A stretch of DNA of 64,000 nucleotides, taken from assembly GCF_009908165.1 (NCBI RefSeq), contig NZ_JAAAUC010000008.1, positions 62,001 through 126,000 on the forward strand, in the 5' to 3' direction. How positions within the stretch are numbered: the stretch's first letter is position 1; each line of letters opens with the position of its first letter. The stretch is from Frigidibacter albus. Its GTDB lineage: Bacteria > Pseudomonadota > Alphaproteobacteria > Rhodobacterales > Rhodobacteraceae. Of the stretch, positions 1 to 10,734 are shown piece by piece. The notes beneath the pieces are model-generated. The model had not been told where the DNA came from, ran no database searches, and was given only the letters and a program-made list of their open reading frames with translations. The position numbers and the translations under genes were made by a program.

Positions 1-448
1 GCCCCGGCCGCCGCTCCTCCGACAGCAGCACATTCGCCTCCACCTGTCCCACCCCCGGCAGCGTCATGATCCGCCGCCGCAGCACCCGCTCGAAATCGGC
101 GATGTCGCGCGCCACCACCCGCAGGCGGTAGTCGAACAGCCCCAGCACATGCTGCACCACCTGCACCTCGGGGATCGCCGTCACCGCCCGCTCGAAATCA
201 TCGAGGCTGACGCGGCCCTTGGTCGCCAGCTTGATCCCCAGGAACACCGTCACCCCGAAGCCAAGCGCCTCGCGGTTCAAGACCACGCGCTGCCCCCTCA
301 GGATCCCCGCCTCCTCCAGCCGCCGGATCCGCCGCCAGGCGCCGGGCTGGCTCAGCCCAAGGCGCCGCCCCAGCGCCCCCGCGCTTTGCGTGGCATCCGC
401 CGACAACGCCCGCAAAAGCGCCCGGTCGATATCATCCAGGTCGATCAT
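1..448 (-). CDS. Lrp/AsnC-family transcriptional regulator, 3' end cut by window edge
   Basis: This reading frame is open to the left edge, so the C-terminus is missing. About 149 codons are visible. Residues 1-55 form an AsnC-type winged helix-turn-helix (LGLSQPGAWRRIRRLEEAGI), and the rest is the start of the ligand-binding RAM domain. The protein is a homologue of the next gene and the two lie in tandem. I chose the ATG at 448 because GGAGA lies about 5 bases upstream; in-frame ATGs at 463 and 466 are alternatives. By family knowledge it senses an amino acid and controls amino-acid genes. The effector is unknown. Confidence 0.88.
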   Translation of the reverse strand, partial: MIDLDDIDRALLRALSADATQSAGALGRRLGLSQPGAWRRIRRLEEAGILRGQRVVLNREALGFGVTVFLGIKLATKGRVSLDDFERAVTAIPEVQVVQHVLGLFDYRLRVVARDIADFERVLRRRIMTLPGVGQVEANVLLSEERRPG

Positions 449-467
449 CGTTCTCTCCGGCATCATC

Positions 468-489
468 TTCTTGCTGGCTGAAATATCCC
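468..489 (-). repeat. Dispersed intergenic repeat, CCAGCAAGAA-arm type (copy 1)
   Basis: A 22-base unit made of a GGGATATTT core joined to a CCAGCAAGAA arm, read on the minus strand. It lies between the two Lrp-type genes. Further copies sit at 18060, 23014, 40614 and 40708, always between genes. Confidence 0.8.
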
Positions 490-536
490 GGGTGGGGTCT
501 GGGGAGGGCAGCGTCCTCCCCAGCGGCCGGCCACAC

Positions 537-995
537 TCACAACGGCAAACTCTCCGCCTCCTTGATGGTCGCAATCAGCATCAGCGCCTCGATATCGGCG
601 ATATGCGGCAGGGTCAGGATGCGGCGGCGGTAGATCTCCTGATACTGGGCCATGTCGCGGGCGATCACGTTCAGCCGCACATCGACGCGGCCCAGGAAGG
701 TCTCGATCCCGATCACCTCGGGCACCTCGCGCGCGGCGGCGATGAAGTCGTCAAAGGCCCGCGGATCGGTCTTATCGAGCGTGAAGCGCAGGCTGACCTC
801 CACGCCGTAACCAAGCGCGCGCCAGTCGATCACCGCCTCCTGCCCGCGCAGGATGCCCTCGCTGCGCAGCCGCTCCAGCCGCCGCCAGCAAGTCGCGGTG
901 GTCACCCCCGCCCGCCCGGCAAGGTCGGCGGTGGACAGCATCGGATCGGCCAGCAAATGGCGCAGGATGCGGCGGTCGGTATCGTCTGCAGACAT
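537..995 (-). CDS. Lrp/AsnC-family transcriptional regulator
   Basis: A 152-residue protein with an AsnC-type helix-turn-helix over residues 5-60 (TADLAGRAGVTTATCWRRLE) followed by an alpha/beta RAM effector domain (residues 65-145). Length is normal for the family. It is transcribed away from ilvC with 124 bases between the starts. That divergent layout is typical of local control, so an inferred role is regulation of branched-chain amino-acid synthesis. A homologue follows directly downstream. The intergenic segment carries the A/T-rich stretch TTTTTCACATATCG next to this start, a plausible Lrp-type operator, but no defined box can be assigned. Confidence 0.92.
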   Translation of the reverse strand: MSADDTDRRILRHLLADPMLSTADLAGRAGVTTATCWRRLERLRSEGILRGQEAVIDWRALGYGVEVSLRFTLDKTDPRAFDDFIAAAREVPEVIGIETFLGRVDVRLNVIARDMAQYQEIYRRRILTLPHIADIEALMLIATIKEAESLPL

Positions 996-1107
996 TTTTC
1001 ACATATCGCTGTTTCGGCGCATGATCTTTGCCAGAACCCCGCGCATTCGTCAAACTTTGCAGCCCGCACATCGCACCACCGCCTATGATCCCCGCATCAC
1101 CTCCTGA

Positions 1108-2142
<1,035 letters not shown>

Positions 2143-2165
2143 GCCGGCCCGGAACGCAAGACCTG

Positions 2166-2191
2166 AAAGGGCGCCCCTTGGGCGCCCTTTT
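2166..2191 (+). terminator. Intrinsic terminator of ilvC
   Basis: A ten-pair perfect hairpin (arms AAAGGGCGCC and GGCGCCCTTT, 5-base loop) lies 24 bases after the ilvC stop. The last T residues of the stem run into one more T, giving a TTTT tail. Confidence 0.85.
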
Positions 2192-2389
2192 GCATGGGCC
2201 CGGCGGGTTCCTGCCGCAGCCGGGGCAACATCCGGCCGATTGCCGACCGGGCGGGAACCGAAGCGCCCCTTTGCGGCTTTTGCTTGCGAGCATCCGTGCA
2301 TAGACCCAGCTGGCTGCCGGCCCGCGCAATCCCTGCGCAGGCCGCATCCCCGCCTTTGCCCGGCCCAACACGACATAAGGATTGCCGAC

Positions 2390-3574
2390 ATGCGGCTTGC
2401 AATTCTGGACGGATTCCGGGGGTTCTTCCTCCTGTTCATGATGATCGCCCATGCGAACGCGTATCTCAGCGCGCCGCTTGGCAAATGGAACCACCATTAT
2501 TTCGGCTGGGTCGAGGATGCGCAGGGCTTCGTGTTCATCTCGGGCCTCGTCGTGGCGCTGGTTTATGCCCGGCGCCTCTTGCGCAAGGGCGAGGCCTCGA
2601 TGCGCGAGGGCATCGGCGCCCGGATCCGCACCATCTACACTTATCACGCGGCGCTGATCCTGTTCTTCCTCGCCTGCGCGCTGCTGCTGCCGCTGATCGG
2701 CCTTCAGGCCGACATCCTGCGCCAGCAGGCCGAGGAGCCGTTCGTCTTTACCCTCGCCTCGCTGTTCCTTCTGACCGGCACCATGCATATGGGCATCTTG
2801 CCGATGTATCTGTTCTTCATGATCGCCACGCCCGCCGTGCTGGTCATGTTCCATACGGGGCGCGCGCCGGTTGTGCTGGCCGGCTCCATCGCGCTGTGGC
2901 TGCTGGCCCAGACCGGCTGGCCGGACCTTCTGCAACTGCCGGTCGAGGCGGCGGCGGCCAATGCCGGGCATCCGTTCAACATCGGCATCTATTTCAACAT
3001 CTTCGGCTGGCAGGCGCTGTTCGTTGCGGGCCTGTGGATCGGCTGGCTTGTCGCCAACCGGCAGCTGAATCTGGACCGGCTGAAGACGCCCGCCATGCAG
3101 CAGGTGTTCTGGATCGCGCTGGCGGCCTACCTGATCCTCGGCGTGTTCGACGTGATGGCCTATAGCGGCTGGGGCAGCGACGGCTGGCGCCGCATCGCCT
3201 TTGCCTCGATCGACCGCGGCAACCTTCACATCATCTATGTCGTGGCCTTCGCGGTGAACCTCTACCTCGTCACCTGGCTGGTCGTGGCTGGCCCCTCAAG
3301 TGAGTGGCCCGGCCTTGCATTGGTCGGGCGCTTCATCGGCTGGCTGTTCACCCGGAACGCGCTGGTGCGGCTCGGCGAGCACTCGCTGCAGATCTTCGCG
3401 GCGCATATCCTCGTGGTCTATGCCCTGTCGCTCTGGGCGCAGGACCGAGAGCCGCTGGAGCCGATGCTGGCGAACATCCTTCTGTTGACCAGCATCCTGC
3501 CACTCTATGCCGTGGCATGGCTGCATGACCGGGTGAAGGAACGCCGGGCGCTGGCGGCCGAGGCCCGCGCCTGA
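2390..3574 (+). CDS. OpgC-family membrane acyltransferase
   Basis: A 394-residue multi-pass membrane protein with about ten hydrophobic segments. It begins with DGFRGFFLLFMMIAHAN, the pattern that opens OpgC and related acyltransferase-3 proteins, in which a conserved His sits in the first helix. OpgC adds succinyl groups to osmoregulated periplasmic glucans. That is known for the family; the substrate here is inferred. I chose the ATG at 2390 because AAGGA lies 8 bases upstream and the first helix starts at once; the longer frame upstream has no membrane or signal character. No glucan synthesis genes (opgG, opgH) are nearby. Confidence 0.8.
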   Translation: MRLAILDGFRGFFLLFMMIAHANAYLSAPLGKWNHHYFGWVEDAQGFVFISGLVVALVYARRLLRKGEASMREGIGARIRTIYTYHAALILFFLACALLLPLIGLQADILRQQAEEPFVFTLASLFLLTGTMHMGILPMYLFFMIATPAVLVMFHTGRAPVVLAGSIALWLLAQTGWPDLLQLPVEAAAANAGHPFNIGIYFNIFGWQALFVAGLWIGWLVANRQLNLDRLKTPAMQQVFWIALAAYLILGVFDVMAYSGWGSDGWRRIAFASIDRGNLHIIYVVAFAVNLYLVTWLVVAGPSSEWPGLALVGRFIGWLFTRNALVRLGEHSLQIFAAHILVVYALSLWAQDREPLEPMLANILLLTSILPLYAVAWLHDRVKERRALAAEARA

Positions 3575-3575
3575 T

Positions 3576-4919
3576 CTACGCCGCCCTTTCGAGGGCGGCG
3601 ACGATCCCCTCGACCGAACGGGCCAGCAAGGCCTCATCCTCGCATTCCGCCATCACCCGGATCAGCGGCTCGGTCCCCGACTTGCGGATCAGCAGCCGCC
3701 CCTGTCCCTGCAGCGCCGCCTCGGCCTCGGCGATCACCCGCCGGACCCCGGCACTGGCCAGCGGCTCCTGCCCCGCCTGATAGCGCACGTTCTTCAGCAT
3801 CTGCGGCACCGTCTCGAACTGCCGCACCAGCGCCGAGGCCGGCTGCCCGGTCTCGGCCATCGCCGCCAGAAACTGCAAGCCAGCGATCAGCCCGTCCCCT
3901 GTCGTCGCATAATCGGTCATCACGATATGCCCCGACTGCTCACCGCCAAGGTTGAAACCGCCCTCGCGCATCCGCTCCACCACATAGCGATCCCCGACCG
4001 CGGTGCGTTCCAGCCGCAGCCCGCGGCCCTGCAAGAACCGCTCCAGCCCCAGGTTCGACATCACGGTGGCGACCAGCGCCCCGCCCTTCAGCCGCCCCGC
4101 CTCGGCCCACCGCGCCGCCAGCAGCGCCATGATCTGGTCGCCATCGGCAACCCGGCCGGTCTCGTCGAGGATCATCACCCGGTCGGCATCGCCGTCAAGG
4201 CTGATACCCAGATCCGCGCCATGCGCCACCACCGCCTCGGCGGCGGTCTGGGTATAGGTCGACCCGCAGCGGTCATTGATATTGGTGCCGTTGGGCGACA
4301 CGCCGACCGGGATCACCTCGGCCCCCAGCTCCCACAGCACCTCGGGTGCGGCGCGGTAGGCGGCGCCATTGGCGCAATCCACCACCACCTTGAGGCCCGT
4401 CAGCCGGCCCCGATGCGGAAATGTGGTCTTGGCATATTCGACATAGCGCGCCAGCCCGCCATCCACCCGCTTGGCCCGCCCGATATTCTCGGGCTGCGCC
4501 AGCCGGATCTCACCGGCCAGCGCCGCCTCGATCTCGGCCTCCACCTCGTCCGACAGCTTGAACCCGTCTGGGCCGAAGAACTTGATGCCATTGTCATGCG
4601 CCGGGTTGTGGCTGGCGGAAATCATGATCCCCAGATCCGCCCGCATCGAGCGGGTGAGGAACCCCACCGCCGGCGTCGGCACTGGCCCTAGCAGCAGCAC
4701 GTTCATCCCGGTGGAGGTGAGGCCCGCCGTCAGCGCGTTTTCCAGCATGTAGCCCGACAGGCGCGTGTCCTTGCCGATCACCACCCGGTGCCCGTTGCGC
4801 CCGTCGGTGCGGAACCAGCGCCCCGCCGCCGCGCCAAGCCGCAGCGCCATCTCGGCGGTCATCGGATAGGTGTTGGCGGTGCCGCGCACCCCGTCTGTGC
4901 CGAACAGATTGCGTGTCAT
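3576..4919 (-). CDS. glmM: Phosphoglucosamine mutase
   Basis: The enzyme interconverts glucosamine-6-phosphate and glucosamine-1-phosphate, feeding UDP-GlcNAc for peptidoglycan and LPS. The 447-residue protein has the phosphoserine loop [12 protein letters not shown] (catalytic Ser about residue 103), the Mg2+ loop DGDADR near residue 240, the sugar-binding GGEQSGH segment and the C-terminal phosphate-binding [12 protein letters not shown]. Its start overlaps the folP stop in an ATGA junction, so folB-folP-glmM is probably one operon. It converges on the OpgC-like gene with a one-base gap. Confidence is very high. Confidence 0.98.
   Translation of the reverse strand: MTRNLFGTDGVRGTANTYPMTAEMALRLGAAAGRWFRTDGRNGHRVVIGKDTRLSGYMLENALTAGLTSTGMNVLLLGPVPTPAVGFLTRSMRADLGIMISASHNPAHDNGIKFFGPDGFKLSDEVEAEIEAALAGEIRLAQPENIGRAKRVDGGLARYVEYAKTTFPHRGRLTGLKVVVDCANGAAYRAAPEVLWELGAEVIPVGVSPNGTNINDRCGSTYTQTAAEAVVAHGADLGISLDGDADRVMILDETGRVADGDQIMALLAARWAEAGRLKGGALVATVMSNLGLERFLQGRGLRLERTAVGDRYVVERMREGGFNLGGEQSGHIVMTDYATTGDGLIAGLQFLAAMAETGQPASALVRQFETVPQMLKNVRYQAGQEPLASAGVRRVIAEAEAALQGQGRLLIRKSGTEPLIRVMAECEDEALLARSVEGIVAALERAA
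3579..3600. terminator. Hairpin at the convergent OpgC-like/glmM ends
   Basis: A nine-pair perfect stem (arms CGCCGCCCT and AGGGCGGCG, loop TTCG) is formed by the last codons of glmM, immediately after the stop of the convergent gene. There is no T-run on either side. It may stop transcripts from both directions or protect 3' ends. Confidence 0.45.
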
Positions 4920-5932
4920 TCACTGTATCCCATCTGCAATGCCTGCCAAAGCCGGATGCCCTGCGTCACCTCGGCCACATCATGAACCCTGTGGATCTGC
5001 GCCCCCTGCGCCAGCCCCGCCAGCGTCAGCGCCAGCGTGCCGGGGGCGCGGTCCTCGGCCCGCTCTGCCCCGCCGATGCTGCCGATGAACCGCTTGCGCG
5101 ACACCCCCAGCAGGATCGGGCAGCCAAGGCCATGAAACAGCGACAGCCCGCGCAGCAGCGTCAGGTTGTGCTGCAGCGTCTTGCCAAAGCCGATGCCGGG
5201 GTCGATGCAGATGCGCGCGCGGGGAATGCCCGCCGCTTCCGCCGCCGCCACGCGCGCGGCCAGCGCGTCATAGACGTCCAGCAACACATCGCCGTAGCGC
5301 GGGTCGAGGTGCATCGTCGCCGGTGTGCCCTGGCTGTGCATCAGGCAGACCGGCGCGCCGGCATCGGCCACCACCCCCGCCAAGGCCGGGTCGAACTCCA
5401 GTCCCGAGACGTCATTGACCAGATTGGCGCCGACCTGCAGCGCCACCGCCGCCACCGCGCCCTTGCGCGTGTCGATCGACACCGGCAGCGCGAAACCGCC
5501 ATCGCGCAGCGCCGCAATCACCGGGCCGGTGCGGGCCAGCTCTTCGGCCGGCGAGACCTCGGGCGCGCCGGGCCGCGTCGACTCGCCCCCGATATCGAGG
5601 ATCGCCATCCCCTCGGCCTGCATCTTGCGGGCGCGGGCCAGCGCCGCTTCGGGCGCGAGGAACCGGCCGCCATCGGAAAAGCTGTCCGGCGTCACGTTCA
5701 GGATGCCCATCACCTGCGGGCGGTCCATCGCCAGCCCGGCCAGCGCCGGGCGCGGGGCGGTCAGGCGCTCTTGCACCTCACCCGGCAGGTCAGACGCGGC
5801 GATGAGGCCCTGCGAGCCCTCACGGCTCAGCACCTCGACCCGGTCGAACCAGCACCAGCCCCCGGCCAGGGTCAGGGCCCCCGGCGGGCGGGCGGCGTCG
5901 GTCTCAGCAATCGGTCGGTAATACATCGTCAT
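4916..5932 (-). CDS. folP: Dihydropteroate synthase
   Basis: This folate-pathway enzyme condenses p-aminobenzoate with dihydropterin pyrophosphate and is the sulfonamide target. The signature [11 protein letters not shown] lies at residues 79-89, and the TIM-barrel motifs [11 protein letters not shown] and KPVCLMH-like [14 protein letters not shown] follow. The 338 residues include about 70 N-terminal residues beyond the usual bacterial enzyme. I chose the ATG at 5932 (MTMYYRP); another in-frame ATG lies at 5926, and the open frame further upstream is not conserved-looking. It follows folB and overlaps glmM by the ATGA junction. Confidence 0.95.
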   Translation of the reverse strand: MTMYYRPIAETDAARPPGALTLAGGWCWFDRVEVLSREGSQGLIAASDLPGEVQERLTAPRPALAGLAMDRPQVMGILNVTPDSFSDGGRFLAPEAALARARKMQAEGMAILDIGGESTRPGAPEVSPAEELARTGPVIAALRDGGFALPVSIDTRKGAVAAVALQVGANLVNDVSGLEFDPALAGVVADAGAPVCLMHSQGTPATMHLDPRYGDVLLDVYDALAARVAAAEAAGIPRARICIDPGIGFGKTLQHNLTLLRGLSLFHGLGCPILLGVSRKRFIGSIGGAERAEDRAPGTLALTLAGLAQGAQIHRVHDVAEVTQGIRLWQALQMGYSE

Positions 5933-5970
5933 TGCGCCATTCAGCGCATCGCGCCCGGCTTGGCAAGCGG

Positions 5971-6888
5971 TCAGGCGGGCACCCGCGTCACCGGCACGCG
6001 GCTTCCTGCCGGAACCGAAACATCGCCGTGAACGTCGAGCCCATCCGCCGCCAGCATCTCGGCCAGCCACAGCGCCAGCGCAACCGCATCGCGGGCCGGC
6101 GCCTTCGGCCCGTCCACCGCATCCAGCACGATCTTCGACGGCGCCCAGACGATCATCTGCCGGTGCTTCATCGCCCAGTCGATTTCCGTCCGCGTCGCCA
6201 CCACCACGCAGCGCCGGTCGCGCGCCGCCAGCACCCAGGCGTTCTGCTCGATGGCCAGCAGGTCGATGCGGCGCTGCGTCGGCCCGTGGTTCGAAGCGGG
6301 GGGTGGCACATCCGCAGGCCCCACGGTCAGGATCACCGGCTGGCCGCTGGCCTCCAGCGCATCGAGCCGCGCGGCAAGGTCCGGCGCGGCAATCGCGGCG
6401 TTCGACAGGAACACCACCCGCGGATGCAGCGCGGCCTCGGTCCCGTCGGCATGGGTCGCGCGCAGCGGCACCGCGGCACGCGAGCGCACGATTTCCACCC
6501 CAAGCGCGCCGGGGCCGCGGTCCAGCTTCTCGATCCGCACGAAGACCCGCATCGCCTGCGGCACCGACAACACCCGCTCGGCCACCCGCTCGGCCAGCGT
6601 CTCCAGCAGGTTGAGCCGTTCGGCGGCAAGTTCCGCCTGAATGGATTCGGTCAGATGGTCATAGGACAGGATCCGGTCCACATCGTCCGCCAGCGGCGCC
6701 TGCTGCGGGCGCACCTCCACCACCAAATTGAAGCGCAGGCGCTGCGTCTGGCCGCGCTCCTGCTGGAACGCGCCAATGTCCGCCTCCACGATGTGATCGC
6801 GCAGGCTGATCCGGTCACGAGGATCGGCCCCGGCCGAGGCTTCGGCGCGCTCTTCGGGATGGGCGAAGGCCAGGCGGATATCGGTCAT
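5971..6888 (-). CDS. folB: Dihydroneopterin aldolase with a long C-terminal extension
   Basis: Residues 20-130 match the FolB fold (ISLRDHIVEADIGAFQQERG; LNLLETLAERVAERVL; VRIEKLDRGPGALGVEIVRSR), which converts dihydroneopterin to hydroxymethyl-dihydropterin for folate. Bacterial FolB is usually about 120 residues. Here 305 residues are encoded, and residues 135-305 form a second alpha/beta-looking domain that I do not recognise (for example VVVATRTEIDWAMKHRQM). It heads the folB-folP-glmM run. A TATATA stretch at 6915-6921 could be its -10 element. The aldolase call is firm; the role of the extension is unknown. Confidence 0.88.
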   Translation of the reverse strand: MTDIRLAFAHPEERAEASAGADPRDRISLRDHIVEADIGAFQQERGQTQRLRFNLVVEVRPQQAPLADDVDRILSYDHLTESIQAELAAERLNLLETLAERVAERVLSVPQAMRVFVRIEKLDRGPGALGVEIVRSRAAVPLRATHADGTEAALHPRVVFLSNAAIAAPDLAARLDALEASGQPVILTVGPADVPPPASNHGPTQRRIDLLAIEQNAWVLAARDRRCVVVATRTEIDWAMKHRQMIVWAPSKIVLDAVDGPKAPARDAVALALWLAEMLAADGLDVHGDVSVPAGSRVPVTRVPA

Positions 6889-6983
6889 GTCGGGGCCTTT
6901 GTCAGGGTCGGCCGATATATACCGCCGCGGCGGGCAGGCGAAAGCCCGAAGGCGTCACCCGGCGGCCAGCAGCGACCCCCGGA

Positions 6984-7790
6984 TCAGTCCTGCTTGGTCC
7001 GGGCGCTTTGGCGCAGCGGCGCCGTGGCCGTCGCGACTTGTGCCGGGGCAGCCGAGGCCACGCGCATCGGTTCGCGGTAGAAGATATGCGAGCCGATCTT
7101 GGCGGTGCGTGTAAAGCTGCGCGCCCATTTCGGGTTCACGGCCGGCGTGTGGAAATGGGTGGCCCCCTGCGTCAGCTCGCGCGGCGCACCGTCCAGCATC
7201 GCCCGCGCGATCCGCCCGGCCACGTCCCAGGCACGGCGGTCGCCGATGGTTTCGGGCTTGCCGTCGCAGGTATAGGAGAACTGGCAGCCGCCCTTGCCGC
7301 CCTGGTTGACGACGCCGCAGATGCTGTTGGGATAGGTCCGCGCCTCGACACGGTTCAGGATCACCTCGGCGACGGCGGCCTGCCCGTGCAGGCTCTCGCC
7401 ACGGGCTTCGAAATAGAGCGCGGTAGCAAGACAGCGGAACTGCTGGTCACCCTTGGGGGCCGGCTGCGCAGCCAGCCACATCGGATCGGTGACGCGCGGC
7501 GCCCCTTCGGTGGCCTTGCGGGCTGCGGCGCGGGTCGGCGCATTGGTGGAGGCGACAGCAGCGAAGAGCGGGCGTTTTGCAGTCTTCTGCGGCTCTGCGA
7601 CCAGACCGGCAAGCCTCGAACCCTCGACAAGGGCAAGGCCGGCACGTTCCTGTCCCAGAAGCTGGGCGAGGCGGGCGTCGATAGGGGCGGTCGGATCGTT
7701 CGACTGGCTCACACTGACTTCGGCCGCAAGGCCGCTGGAGAGGGCGACAGTCAGGGCACATGCCCCCGCCCAGATCTTCAGCACATTCAT
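6984..7790 (-). CDS. SleB-type cell-wall hydrolase, secreted
   Basis: A 268-residue protein with an N-terminal signal peptide (MNVLKIWAGACALTVALSSGLAAE). The C-terminal half is a Hydrolase_2/SleB domain with YFEARGE, AVAEVILNRV, YPNSICGVVNQG and CQFSYTCDGK. The domain is known from spore-cortex lytic enzymes and, in alphaproteobacteria, from periplasmic peptidoglycan hydrolases, probably lytic transglycosylases. The catalytic Glu is expected to be the one in FEARGE. I chose the ATG at 7790 because AGGAA lies upstream and it starts the signal peptide; an in-frame ATG at 7814 is less likely. It stands alone between folB and the dikinase-like gene. Confidence 0.9.
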   Translation of the reverse strand: MNVLKIWAGACALTVALSSGLAAEVSVSQSNDPTAPIDARLAQLLGQERAGLALVEGSRLAGLVAEPQKTAKRPLFAAVASTNAPTRAAARKATEGAPRVTDPMWLAAQPAPKGDQQFRCLATALYFEARGESLHGQAAVAEVILNRVEARTYPNSICGVVNQGGKGGCQFSYTCDGKPETIGDRRAWDVAGRIARAMLDGAPRELTQGATHFHTPAVNPKWARSFTRTAKIGSHIFYREPMRVASAAPAQVATATAPLRQSARTKQD

Positions 7791-7975
7791 CAAATGGGTT
7801 CCTGGTATTGCCAAAATGCTGCAACCGCGAAAGTCACAGCATCGGGGACATATCCGAAAAACCGATTTTGGTCCACGCGAACGGAAAAAATGGGCGAGAA
7901 ACCGCCGACAAGCGGTTCTTCAGCCTCTGCGCGCAGGGTCCGAATCAGGCCCCTGCCGCACTAGGGATAGCGGTC

Positions 7976-10546
7976 CTAGCGGCGATTTCCAGCGGTATTC
8001 TGCGGTCTGGCCCGATCCAGCAGCGCAAAATGCGCCGCCGCCAACCGCGCCACCGGAACCCGGTAGGGCGAGCATGACACATAGTCGAATCCGGCCGCGC
8101 GGCAGAAGGAAATCGATTCGGGATTGCCGCCATGCTCGCCGCAGATCGACACGGTCAGATCCGGCCGCGTCTCCCTCCCGCGCTTGGCGCCGATCAGCAG
8201 CAATTCCCCCACCCCATCCTCGTCGAGCATGTGGAACGGATCCTCGCGGTAGACCCCCTGGCTGACGTAAGAGCCCATGAACCGCCCCGCATCGTCGCGC
8301 GACAGGCCATAGGTCATCTGGGTCAGGTCATTGGTCCCGAACGACAAGAACGCCGAATGCTGCGCGATCTCGCCCGCCCGCAGCGCCGCCCGCGGCGTTT
8401 CCACCATCACCCCCAGCCGGTAGTCGAAATCCGCCCCGGTCTCGTTGCGCACCGCTGCCGCCACCGCATCGGTGCGGGTCTTCACGATCTCGACCTCGCG
8501 CTTGGCCGACACCAGCGGGATCATGATTTCCGGCACCACCGCCGCCCCGCGCCGGCTGGCCTCCACCGTCGCCTCGAAGATCGCGCGGGTCTGCATGTCG
8601 TAGATTTCCGGCACGGTGATCCCCAGCCGCACGCCGCGCATCCCCAGCATCGGGTTGAACTCGGTCAGCGCCTCGACCCGCCGCGTCACTTCCGACAGCG
8701 GCCGGTCCAGCGCCTCGGCCAGCTCGCGCATCCCCTCGCGGTCATGCGGCAGGAACTCGTGCAGCGGCGGGTCGAAGAGGCGAATGCAGACCGGCAGCCC
8801 GGCCATGATGTCGAAAAGCGCAATGAAATCCGCCCGTTGCATCGGCAGCAGGCGCTCCAGCGCCACCCGACGGTCCTCGCCGGTATCGGCAAAGATCATC
8901 TCGCGCATCACCGTCAGGCGGTCTTCGTCAAAGAACATGTGCTCGGTGCGGCAAAGCCCAATCCCCTCCGCCTCGAACATCCGCGCGGTGCGGGCATCGT
9001 CGGGCGTGTCGGCATTGGCGCGGATGCCGATGTCGCGCACATTGTCGGCCCATCGCAGCAGCGTGCGGAACCCGTCATCCAGCGCCGGTTCCAGCATCGC
9101 CGGACTGCCCGCCAGCACCTCGCCCGTCGTGCCATCCACCGTCAGCGTGTCGCCCTCGCGGAACACCCGGCCATCCGGGCCGGTCAGCGTGCGTTCCCGC
9201 CCGTTCAGCCTTATGTCCGAGGCGCCGACGATGGCCGGCAGCCCCAGCCCGCGGGCGATCACCGCCGCATGGCTGGTCATCCCGCCGCGTTCCGTCAGCA
9301 CGGCAACCGAGGCATGCATCCCGCGAATATCCTCGGGCGCCGTCTCGCGCCGCACCAGGATGCAGGGCTCGTCGCGCGCGGCGCTGGCTTGCGCCGCGGC
9401 GGCGGTGAACACGATCTTGCCGGTTGCCGCGCCGGGGCTGGCGGCAATGCCGCGGCCCACCTTGTCGCGCGGTTGACGCGGATCGACCTGGAAGTGCAGA
9501 AGGTCCGACAGCGCCCGCGGCTCTACCCGCAGCAGCGCATCCTCGCGGCTGATGATCCCGTCATTGGCCATCGCCACCGCGATCCGCACCGCGGCGCGGG
9601 ACGAGCGTTGCACCCGCACCGCGTCGATCACCTTGATCGCGCCGTTTTCCAGCGCAAATTCGATCTGCATCTCCTCGCGCAGCCGCTCGCGGCAGGCGCG
9701 GCCGTGGCGCAGCAGCTCGGCGAACAGCTCCGGCGCCACATCCTCCAGCGCCGGGCCGCGCGGGTCGGCGACCAGATACAGCGTCTCCTCGGAAATGCTG
9801 CCATCGGCGCGCGGCCCCTGCTCCTGCCCGCGGAACCGCCCGGTGATCTGCGGCGCGCCGGTCACGCCATCGACAAACTGGATGGTGCCCGATCCCGACA
9901 GCCCCGGCCCGATGGCCTGCACCATGCCCTGCACCACAAGCCCAAGCGCGGCTTCAGTCGGCGCGCCCTTGGCGGCGCGCAGCAGCCGCGCGGTGGTGCC
10001 TTCCCAGGCGCGGGCCATGCTGCGCAGCACCTCGGCCAATTGCCGTGCGGAGTCTTGCGGGAAGGGCTCGTCCGTCTCGGCCTCATAGGCCGCCAGCGCC
10101 GCCTGCAGCGCGCCGTGCCCCGGCGGGGCCGAGAACATGTCGGGGTCCAGCCGCGCCACATGCAGCGCAAAGGCCTGCACGAAGCGCAGGTACAGCGCAT
10201 CCGCCGCCTCGGCCCCGTGGGTTTCCGTCAACGCCGCGTGGCGTTCGGCGTTCATGCCCACGTTCAGCACCGTGCCCGGCCCGCCCCAGGCCGGGTTCTC
10301 CGGCGAGGGCCGGATCGACACCAGCGAGTCAGAGCCGAACAGCGCCATCAGCTTGCCGGTATCGGGCATCTGCCCCGCCGCAATCGCGCGCACGCTGTCA
10401 CAGGGCAGCGCCACCGTCGGCGGCACCGGCAGGTCGAGCCGGATCAGCCGCTGCAGGCATTTCGCCCGCCAGCCATGCCGCGCGGTGCTGACATCGGCCG
10501 AAGGCTCGATCAGCGTGAACTCAGCGAAATCGGCATGTTTCTGCAC
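7976..10546 (-). CDS. Divergent pyruvate phosphate dikinase / PEP-utilising enzyme
   Basis: The 856-residue protein has the full domain order of pyruvate phosphate dikinase: a nucleotide-binding domain, a swivelling phosphohistidine domain (TERGGMTSHAAVIARG, His present) and a PEP/pyruvate barrel with the catalytic Cys in SICGEHGGNPES. The N-terminal part is atypical: the usual GGKGANLAEM motif is replaced by a HGWRAKCLQRL-like segment, and the SMPGMMDTVLNLG motif reads PAWGGPGTVLNVG. A GTG at 10546 with AGGAG nine bases upstream is preferred to the upstream ATG at 10606. It lies just downstream of glyS. It may be a true dikinase or a paralogue with altered nucleotide use. Confidence 0.82.
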   Translation of the reverse strand: MQKHADFAEFTLIEPSADVSTARHGWRAKCLQRLIRLDLPVPPTVALPCDSVRAIAAGQMPDTGKLMALFGSDSLVSIRPSPENPAWGGPGTVLNVGMNAERHAALTETHGAEAADALYLRFVQAFALHVARLDPDMFSAPPGHGALQAALAAYEAETDEPFPQDSARQLAEVLRSMARAWEGTTARLLRAAKGAPTEAALGLVVQGMVQAIGPGLSGSGTIQFVDGVTGAPQITGRFRGQEQGPRADGSISEETLYLVADPRGPALEDVAPELFAELLRHGRACRERLREEMQIEFALENGAIKVIDAVRVQRSSRAAVRIAVAMANDGIISREDALLRVEPRALSDLLHFQVDPRQPRDKVGRGIAASPGAATGKIVFTAAAAQASAARDEPCILVRRETAPEDIRGMHASVAVLTERGGMTSHAAVIARGLGLPAIVGASDIRLNGRERTLTGPDGRVFREGDTLTVDGTTGEVLAGSPAMLEPALDDGFRTLLRWADNVRDIGIRANADTPDDARTARMFEAEGIGLCRTEHMFFDEDRLTVMREMIFADTGEDRRVALERLLPMQRADFIALFDIMAGLPVCIRLFDPPLHEFLPHDREGMRELAEALDRPLSEVTRRVEALTEFNPMLGMRGVRLGITVPEIYDMQTRAIFEATVEASRRGAAVVPEIMIPLVSAKREVEIVKTRTDAVAAAVRNETGADFDYRLGVMVETPRAALRAGEIAQHSAFLSFGTNDLTQMTYGLSRDDAGRFMGSYVSQGVYREDPFHMLDEDGVGELLLIGAKRGRETRPDLTVSICGEHGGNPESISFCRAAGFDYVSCSPYRVPVARLAAAHFALLDRARPQNTAGNRR

Positions 10547-10709
10547 TGCGGCGAACTCCTGTTGGCCGCAGCATACGCCGCTTCCGATTCTCCGCAAGTG
10601 GGCCAAAGAGCCAATTCGGGGGGCAAGCTGCCCCCAAACATGGCAGTTACGTTACGTCTGCACGATTTTACCGCGACATATCAGGCGGTCAGAGGAGAAA
10701 TGGCGCAGA

Positions 10710-10734
10710 ATCGAGGGCGGGCCTAGCCCTCGAT
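10710..10734 (-). terminator. Hairpin spanning the glyS stop codon
   Basis: Nine perfect pairs (arms ATCGAGGGC and GCCCTCGAT, 7-base loop) include the last codons and stop of glyS. On the minus strand it is followed only by a weak TTCT, so termination is plausible but not certain. Confidence 0.45.
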
